This document shows positions 20,664 through 24,618 of a stretch of DNA of 24,618 bases, one piece after another. The stretch's first letter is position 1, and every line of letters begins with the position of its first letter. The stretch spans positions 1 to 24,618 of the forward strand of contig NZ_QFQZ01000073.1 in the NCBI RefSeq assembly GCF_003243465.1, in the 5' to 3' direction. This DNA is from Caulobacter segnis (GTDB taxonomy: Bacteria; Pseudomonadota; Alphaproteobacteria; Caulobacterales; Caulobacteraceae). A program made the position numbers and the translations under genes. The notes beneath the pieces are model-generated. The model had not been told where the DNA came from and made no database searches. It worked only from the letters and a program-made list of their open reading frames with translations.

Positions 20664-20692
20664 AACGTAAGGCGAAGTTGGCCGGGTGTCAC
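20664..20692 (-). promoter_or_regulatory. Candidate promoter of the aroG leader transcript
   Basis: On the minus strand GTGACA (20692-20687) resembles TTGACA and is followed by a 17-bp spacer and TACGTT (20669-20664). The leader AUG begins 8 nt after the -10 element, the expected transcription start. The -10 match is only 3 of 6. Confidence 0.5.
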
Positions 20693-20731
20693 CCCTGGAT
20701 TTCTGGGGGCGACAAAAGAGGCCCAAAAGCA

Positions 20732-20784
20732 CGTGTTATCCCGGAAACGCCGGATAGCCTCTGCGAGGCTTCCGGGATGACACG
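20732..20784. repeat. GTGTCATCCCGG-family hairpin repeat, short form (53 bp)
   Basis: CGTGTTATCCCGG (20732-20744) and CCGGGATGACACG (20772-20784) pair with one mismatch position (G-U in RNA). The inner CGGATAGCCTCTGCGAGGCT corresponds to the left hairpin of the long copy at 14357. It lies between the divergent aroG leader and Nudix genes. Confidence 0.82.
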
Positions 20785-20811
20785 AGGTTTGAGGCAGGAT
20801 CTAACACTCCC

Positions 20812-21282
20812 ATGCTCTGGCGCCGTCGCATCGAACCGTTCACGAGACCCCTGGTCTACGCCTTCTTCCGCTTCAAGCGGGGCCTGACCCTGGGCGTGCG
20901 GGCGGTGGTCACCGACGAGGCCGGCAAGGTCCTGCTGATCCAGCACACCTACATCAAGGGCTGGTACCTGCCCGGCGGCGGGGTGGAGCGCGGCGAGACG
21001 GCGGAGCTGGCCGTGGTCCGCGAGCTGCAGGAGGAGGCCGGGGTCCGCGCCCTGTCGCGCCCGCGCCTCGTCTCGGCCCACAGCAACGAGGTCCTGCACC
21101 CCGGCGACCACGTGCTGGTCTACCGCATCGAGGCCTGGGAGGCCTGCGCCAGCAACGCCGCCGGCGAGATCCACGCGGTGGGGTGGTTCGATCCCCACGA
21201 CCTTCCCGAGGAGACGACCCGGGCGACGCGGCGACGCATCGCCGAGGCGCTGCATGGGGAGGAGCCGGACGCGATGTGGTGA
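20812..21282 (+). CDS. Nudix hydrolase
   Basis: Nudix enzymes hydrolyse nucleoside diphosphates linked to another group. The 156-residue protein has a complete Nudix box GX5EX7REUXEEXGU at residues 56-78 (Gly56, Glu62, Arg70-Glu71, Glu74-Glu75, Gly77-Val78). It follows the strand LLIQHTYIKGWYLPGGGVE. The basic/aromatic N-terminus (LWRRRIEPFTRPLVYAFFRFKRG) recalls other alphaproteobacterial Nudix proteins and may associate with membrane or nucleic acid. The substrate cannot be assigned. The gene is alone, divergent from the aroG leader and followed by an inverted-repeat element. The ATG at 20812 has only a weak ribosome binding site. Confidence 0.9.
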   Translation: MLWRRRIEPFTRPLVYAFFRFKRGLTLGVRAVVTDEAGKVLLIQHTYIKGWYLPGGGVERGETAELAVVRELQEEAGVRALSRPRLVSAHSNEVLHPGDHVLVYRIEAWEACASNAAGEIHAVGWFDPHDLPEETTRATRRRIAEALHGEEPDAMW

Positions 21283-21289
21283 CGAATAA

Positions 21290-21465
21290 TCCCTTTCTCT
21301 TTGAGAGAGGGCGGGGCCCACGCGCAGCGTGGGAGGGTGAGAGGTAAAGGTCTCTCCTGACAAGCCGAAGCCTCGGGGCGTTCGGGATTTCTTGGCGAGG
21401 GTGAAACCTCTCACCCTCCCACCGCCTGCGGCGGCGGGCCCCGCCCTCTCTCCAGGAGAGAGGGA
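21290..21465. repeat. MITE-like inverted-repeat element, 176 bp (different family)
   Basis: Arms of about 58 bp (21290-21346 and 21406-21465) are inverted copies. Both share GAGAGAGGGCGGGGCCC on the outer part and TGGGAGGGTGAGAGGT on the inner part, and differ at a short arm hairpin (CGCGCAGCG versus GCCGCCGCAGGCGG). About 60 bp of unrelated sequence lie between. No ORF of its own. The layout parallels the 4126-4303 element, but the sequence family is different. Confidence 0.8.
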
Positions 21466-21576
21466 ATCATAATCGCCCCCTTCACACCTGATCGTCGATC
21501 ACATTAAATGCTTGTTTGAAACCGTCCGCCGTCTCTCCCAACTAGAGCGGGCGATCCCAACGGGCAGGAGAACGTC
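21466..21576 (+). promoter_or_regulatory. Upstream region of the aldehyde dehydrogenase gene
   Basis: An AT-rich patch TTAAATGCTTGTTTGAA (21504-21520) reads as TTnAA-N7-TTnAA, a possible operator half-site pair. AGGAG at 21566-21570 lies 6 nt before the ATG and is a strong ribosome binding site. No clear promoter pair is seen. Confidence 0.35.
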
Positions 21577-23016
21577 ATGCGCGAGTACACCAAGTTCTAC
21601 ATCGACGGCGCCTGGGTCGATCCGGCGGACGCCAAGACGCTGGACGTCATCAACCCGGCCACCGAAGAGGTCGCGGGCGTGATCTCGATGGGGTCGGCCG
21701 CCGACGTCGACAAGGCCGTGCGCGCCGCGCGCAAGGCGTTCGCGACCTTCTCCCAGACCAGCCGCGAGGAGCGCATCGACCTGCTCGAGCGGATCATCGC
21801 CGAGTACCAGAAGCGCTTCGAGGACATGGCGAAAGCCATCACCGAGGAGATGGGCGCCCCCGCCTGGCTGGCCCAGCGCGCCCAGGCGGCCATGGGCATC
21901 GGCCACGTCCAGACGGCCCTGGCCGTGCTCAAGGACTACAGGTTCGATGAAGATCGCGGCACGACCCGCATCGTCAAGGAGCCGATCGGCGTCTGCGCCT
22001 TCATCACCCCGTGGAACTGGCCGGTGAACCAAATCGCCTGCAAGGTCGGCCCGGCGCTCGCCACCGGCTGCACCATGGTGCTGAAGCCCTCGGAAATCGC
22101 CCCGTTCAGCGGCTATATCTGGACCGAGATCCTGCACGCCGCCGGCGTCCCGGCCGGGGTCTTCAACCTGGTCAACGGCGACGGCCCCACGGTCGGCGCG
22201 GCGCTCAGCAGCCATCCGGAAGTCGACATGGTCTCGTTCACCGGCTCGACCCGCGCCGGCATCGAGGTGGCCAAGAACGCCGCCCCGACCGTCAAGCGCG
22301 TCCACCAGGAGCTGGGCGGCAAGAGCCCCAACATCATTCTCGACGACGCCGACTTCCAGAAGGCCGTCGCCGGCGGCGTGGCCTCGGTGATGCTGAACTC
22401 GGGCCAGTCGTGCAACGCCCCGACCCGCATGCTGGTCCCCGGCCAGCGCATGGACGAGGTGATCGCCATCGCCAAGGCCGCCGCCGAGGCCCACACGGTG
22501 GGCGACCCGAACGGCAACCACAAGATGGGCCCGGTCGTCTCCGAGACCCAGTGGAACAAGATCCAGGGCCTGATCCAGAAGGGCATCGACGAGGGCGCCA
22601 CCCTGGTCACCGGCGGCACGGGCCGTCCCGAGGGCCTGGACAAGGGCTACTATGTGAAGCCCACCGTCTTCGCCAACGTCACCAACGACATGACCATCGC
22701 CAAGGAGGAGATCTTCGGCCCGGTGGTCTCGATCCTGGGCTACGACACGGTCGAGGAAGCCGTCACGGTCGGCAACGACACCGAGTACGGCCTGGCGGCC
22801 TATGTCTCGGGCGGCGACCAGGGCGAGGTCCGCAAGATCGCCAGCCAGCTGCGCGCCGGACAGGTGAACCTCAACGGCGCCAGCCCCGACCTGATGGCCC
22901 CGTTCGGCGGCTACAAGATGAGCGGCAACGGCCGCGAGTGGGGCGACCACGCCTTCGGCGAATTCCTGGAGACCAAGGCGATCCTGGGTTACTCGGCGAA
23001 GGTGGCGGCGGAGTAG
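21577..23016 (+). CDS. NAD(P)+-dependent aldehyde dehydrogenase family protein
   Basis: The enzyme oxidises an aldehyde to a carboxylate. The 479-residue length and motifs are typical: TPWNWPV (144-150, catalytic Asn147), VLKPSE (168-173), FTGSTRAG, QELGGKSPNII with general base Glu245, and NSGQSCNAPTRML with nucleophile Cys279. EEIFGPV and the C-terminal PFGGYKMSGNGRE are also present. The substrate is not determined by these motifs. The N-terminus REYTKFYIDGAWVDP and the overall pattern fit broad-specificity aldehyde dehydrogenases. The gene is monocistronic with a strong terminator. Confidence 0.94.
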   Translation: MREYTKFYIDGAWVDPADAKTLDVINPATEEVAGVISMGSAADVDKAVRAARKAFATFSQTSREERIDLLERIIAEYQKRFEDMAKAITEEMGAPAWLAQRAQAAMGIGHVQTALAVLKDYRFDEDRGTTRIVKEPIGVCAFITPWNWPVNQIACKVGPALATGCTMVLKPSEIAPFSGYIWTEILHAAGVPAGVFNLVNGDGPTVGAALSSHPEVDMVSFTGSTRAGIEVAKNAAPTVKRVHQELGGKSPNIILDDADFQKAVAGGVASVMLNSGQSCNAPTRMLVPGQRMDEVIAIAKAAAEAHTVGDPNGNHKMGPVVSETQWNKIQGLIQKGIDEGATLVTGGTGRPEGLDKGYYVKPTVFANVTNDMTIAKEEIFGPVVSILGYDTVEEAVTVGNDTEYGLAAYVSGGDQGEVRKIASQLRAGQVNLNGASPDLMAPFGGYKMSGNGREWGDHAFGEFLETKAILGYSAKVAAE

Positions 23017-23049
23017 GGGGCTGCGGCTTCGGCTGAGTTAGACGGAGAG

Positions 23050-23077
23050 GGCGGGGCCGGGAGGCTCCGCCTTTTTT
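23050..23077 (+). terminator. Intrinsic terminator after the aldehyde dehydrogenase gene
   Basis: GGCGGGGCC (23050-23058) pairs with GGCTCCGCC (23063-23071) over a GGGA loop with one G-U pair, followed by six T residues (23072-23077). It lies 33 bp after the stop. Confidence 0.92.
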
Positions 23078-23130
23078 CATTATCTGCACCAAACCGCTCA
23101 GCACTCGATTGCCCATTGATCTATCTGAAG

Positions 23131-23147
23131 TCATACAATATGTATGA
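23131..23147. promoter_or_regulatory. Palindromic operator candidate upstream of the XRE gene
   Basis: TCATAC-AATAT-GTATGA is a perfect 6-bp inverted repeat with a 5-bp centre, in an AT-rich patch. It contains TACAAT (23134-23139), a good -10 hexamer. A regulator bound here would block the promoter, and the adjacent XRE protein is the obvious candidate for autoregulation. Confidence 0.6.
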
Positions 23148-23160
23148 TGTCGGTTGATCG

Positions 23161-23176
23161 ATTGAGGTGTCTCAAT
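23161..23176 (+). promoter_or_regulatory. Inverted repeat overlapping ribosome binding site and start codon of the XRE gene
   Basis: ATTGAG-GTGT-CTCAAT is a perfect 6-bp inverted repeat that includes the GAGG ribosome binding site (23164-23167) and the first two bases of the ATG at 23175. As RNA it would hide the start site; as DNA it could be a second operator. Confidence 0.45.
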
Positions 23177-23678
23177 GGCTATTTCCGCAGCGCAATGTCG
23201 TGCCGCCCGCGCTCTTCTCGATTGGAGCCAGGAGCAGCTTGCTCAGAGCGCTGGTGTCGCTCGTGCGACTATTGCTGACTTCGAGCGAGGTATTCGTCTC
23301 GACCTCATGAGGCAAAACATGATTTCACTCGTTGAAACGCTTGAATCAGCTGGCATCGAATTCCTGCCGGAGACCAGTGAGGGGGGCGGAGCCGGCGTAC
23401 GCCGTCGAAAGCTCGAACTCGAATATAGCAAAGATGCACGAATGCTTGATGGTGGGCTCAGCCTAGCTCTGAGGTACAAAGGGCAAGCCCATCGCCTGCA
23501 TGTCTCTCAAGAGGCGCTCGACGATTTAGGGCATCTTGGGGCAGCGGGAGATGGTGAGCGTGTCCGTGTAGCCCAAGAGCACATGGGACGGATTCTACGA
23601 ACTGCGGAATTGAAGTTGGAAAAAGGCGACTACGCCCAGAACGGGACAGTTCTGCTCCAGAGTGCCGATTTTTCCTAG
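23175..23678 (+). CDS. XRE-family helix-turn-helix regulator, lower GC than neighbours
   Basis: The 167-residue protein has an N-terminal XRE/Cro helix-turn-helix at about residues 7-62: RAARALLDWSQEQLAQSAGV, then ATIADFERGIR. Its end FLPE is typical of short alphaproteobacterial XRE proteins in which the domain is followed by ...SAGIEFLPE. Residues 70-167 are not recognised; they include a basic stretch (VRRRKLELEYSKDARML) and a helical region, perhaps for dimerisation or ligand binding. Codons such as ATT, GCT, CTT, CGT and CAA are frequent, unlike the GC-rich third positions around it, suggesting more recent arrival. Two perfect inverted repeats at its start suggest self-control. Confidence 0.85.
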   Translation: MAISAAQCRAARALLDWSQEQLAQSAGVARATIADFERGIRLDLMRQNMISLVETLESAGIEFLPETSEGGGAGVRRRKLELEYSKDARMLDGGLSLALRYKGQAHRLHVSQEALDDLGHLGAAGDGERVRVAQEHMGRILRTAELKLEKGDYAQNGTVLLQSADFS

Positions 23679-23713
23679 CCGTGGTCCTTGGACTCCTCCA
23701 GGGTCGGACCCAA

Positions 23714-23854
23714 CCTTACATCTCTTGGAGGCAGCAGCGTGCCGGACTGACCAGGTCAGTCAAGGACCGCCCTCCGGGCGGCCGCTCCGCGGCGGCGAAG
23801 CCGTCCTTGAGTGACCTGGTCAGTCCGGCGATCGTCTCGCCGTGAGATGTAAGG
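23714..23854. repeat. 141-bp nested palindrome
   Basis: Outer arms CCTTACATCTC (23714-23724) and GAGATGTAAGG (23844-23854) match perfectly. Inner arms of 27 bp (23741-23767 and 23803-23829) match at 26 positions. Each inner arm holds its own palindrome around TGACC-A/T-GGTCA. The centre has two more hairpins (CGCCC-TCC-GGGCG and GCCGC-TCC-GCGGC). It lies directly after the lower-GC XRE gene. It may be a transcription terminator, a protein-binding DNA site or a non-autonomous mobile element. Confidence 0.85.
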
Positions 23855-23857
23855 CTT

Positions 23858-23916
23858 GCGCCCTTCCCGGGGCGGGAAGGGGCGCGCGAGAACCCTCTCC
23901 CACCGGAGAGGGGTTT
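23858..23916. repeat. Two adjacent hairpins before the DUF3606 gene
   Basis: GCGCCCTTCCCG pairs with CGGGAAGGGGCGC (about 23859-23886, one bulge), and AACCCTCTCC pairs with GGAGAGGGGTT (about 23891-23915, one bulge). They fill the space between the long palindrome and the DUF3606 gene leader. Confidence 0.6.
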
Positions 23917-23971
23917 CGATGCGGAACCTCCTCCGCCCCTCCCGGATTCGACTTGGCGAAAGGAGACCGCC

Positions 23972-24154
23972 ATGTCGGACGACAAGACCAAGAGGACCCC
24001 GCAGGACGCCGCGCGGATCAATGTCCACGAGCCCTATGAGGTGCGCTATTGGACCGAGGCGCTGGGCGTCACCGAGGACGTGCTGAACGAAGCCGTCGAG
24101 CGCGCCGGGCCGGACGTGGAAGCCGTGCGGAAGTATATCGGCAGCAATAGCTGA
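23972..24154 (+). CDS. DUF3606 domain small protein
   Basis: The 60-residue protein begins MSDDKTKRTPQDAARINVHE. The central EPYEVRYWTEALGVTEDVLNEAVERAGP and the end VEAVRKYIG match the small DUF3606 family of proteobacteria. The segment after residue 25 resembles a compact helical module that often pairs with DNA- or stress-related roles, but no function is established. AAAGGAG about 7 nt before the ATG is an excellent ribosome binding site. Codon use is like the chromosome and unlike the XRE gene upstream. Confidence 0.85.
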   Translation: MSDDKTKRTPQDAARINVHEPYEVRYWTEALGVTEDVLNEAVERAGPDVEAVRKYIGSNS

Positions 24155-24169
24155 GAGGGCAATTGCATT

Positions 24170-24339
24170 CTCCTCCCCCATTGGGGGAGGGGGACCAGCG
24201 AAGCTGGTGGAGGGGCCCTGTGCGGAGGGGCTACATCCTGTGGTTGGCCGTTGCGTCTTTCTGATCTTACGGGGACGTCGCCGGCTCGGCCGGCCCCTCC
24301 ACCGCCGTTCGGCGGTCCCCCTCCCCCAGAGGGGGAGGA
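24170..24339. repeat. MITE-like inverted-repeat element, 170 bp (copy 2)
   Basis: This is the second copy of the element at 4126-4303. The same outer arms (CTCCTCCCCCATTGGGGGAG and the inverted partner) and the same left core segment CTACATCCTGTGGTTGGCC are present. The central 40 bp are different. Arm hairpins ACCAGC-GAA-GCTGGT and ACCGCC-GTTC-GGCGGT are kept. Confidence 0.82.
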
Positions 24340-24618
24340 AAGGGAAAAGTAAGAGCGTTCGCGGCGCTCTATGATCCGCGTATCCGGAATCGAACTGAGC
24401 GATTTCAAACACTTCTCACTTTTACACGCCGCTCTGTGATCCGCGTTCAAACCCCGCCCATACTTGTCCTTACCCGATGGCTTGGAAGGGACGTCCGGCC
24501 GGCGATCGTGACGGCTGTCGGGGGTGGTCGAGCGGGAGATAGGTTCGGGCTGAAATCGCCCGGACGGTCCGGGGACCGGGTCGCCAGCCCGGCCCGCCCG
24601 CCGGGGGCCTCTTTCGGA
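24340..24618. other. Terminal region without a confident gene; contains a 16-bp direct repeat
   Basis: GCTCTATGATCCGCGT (24366-24381) recurs as GCTCTGTGATCCGCGT (24431-24446), 65 bp apart, around AT-richer sequence. From about 24450 to the window edge, all three minus-strand frames are open for some distance (stops at 24447-24449 in one) and a plus-strand frame is open too, so a partial gene may enter from outside. None has a recognisable motif. Confidence 0.4.

Noticed and set aside
24046..24450. Minus-strand open frame running from the window end through the 24170-24339 element
   Set aside because: Most of it is translated repeat sequence and the antisense of the DUF3606 gene; no motif is present.
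24386..24460. tRNA-like T-arm fragments (GGAATCGAAC on one strand, GTTCAAACCCC on the other) and a GGTGGTCGAGCGG D-arm-like string at about 24525
   Set aside because: No cloverleaf with acceptor, anticodon loop and T-arm at proper distances could be built around any of them.
1..24618. CRISPR arrays, insertion sequences with transposase, prophage or toxin-antitoxin modules
   Set aside because: No regularly spaced repeats, no transposase or integrase-like ORF, and no recognisable toxin or antitoxin partner for the XRE gene was found.

Overview
The window looks like chromosomal DNA of a Caulobacter-type alphaproteobacterium. GC is high with strongly GC-rich third codon positions. There is a large TonB-dependent receptor of the type expanded in Caulobacter and Xanthomonas, a MarR/OmpR-type/kinase set resembling PetP-PetR, and many GC-rich intergenic hairpin repeats. 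No phage, plasmid, CRISPR, rRNA or convincing tRNA was seen.

Layout. 1-1485 (-): lgt followed by a MidA/NDUFAF7-type methyltransferase cut by the window edge. 1657-4107 (+): a UbiK-type factor, a YbjN-domain protein, proC and a TetR-type regulator. 4342-7031 (-): MarR regulator, OmpR-type response regulator and EnvZ-like kinase, divergent from ilvE (7112-8002). 8213-10034 (+): a probable operon of a 26-residue membrane peptide, a pteridine-reductase-like SDR, folB and a membrane protein. 10111-10647 (-): secreted fasciclin-domain protein. 10879-11651 (+): two tandem DUF4870-like membrane proteins. 12052-14335 (+): ahpC and ahpF behind an OxyR-like box. 14534-17254 (-): TonB-dependent receptor, divergent from a secreted phospholipase-C-like/acid-phosphatase-like fusion (17450-19237). 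19380-20656 (-): aroG, a class I DAHP synthase, with a complete attenuator leader. 20812-23016 (+): a Nudix hydrolase and an aldehyde dehydrogenase. 23175-24154 (+): a lower-GC XRE regulator, a 141-bp nested palindrome and a DUF3606 protein. 24155-24618: repeat sequence with no confident gene.

The most notable system is the aroG leader. On the minus strand a 27-codon ORF (20656-20573) carries Phe-Trp-Tyr-Phe-Ser-Tyr in a row. It is followed by mutually exclusive stems (1:2, 2:3, 3:4), the last being an intrinsic terminator with six U residues, 41 nt before the aroG start. This is the layout of ribosome-mediated attenuation, here apparently reading all three aromatic amino acids at once. A matching promoter would place transcription start at or next to the leader AUG.

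The intergenic spaces hold at least four kinds of hairpin element. One is a GTGTCATCCCGG family with short (about 50 bp) and long (about 105 bp) forms. Another is a 106-107 bp three-hairpin element. A third, of 170-178 bp, has arms that keep their pairing by compensated changes, and a fourth is a 176-bp inverted-repeat element. Several sit between genes that would otherwise be read together, for example between the response regulator and its kinase.
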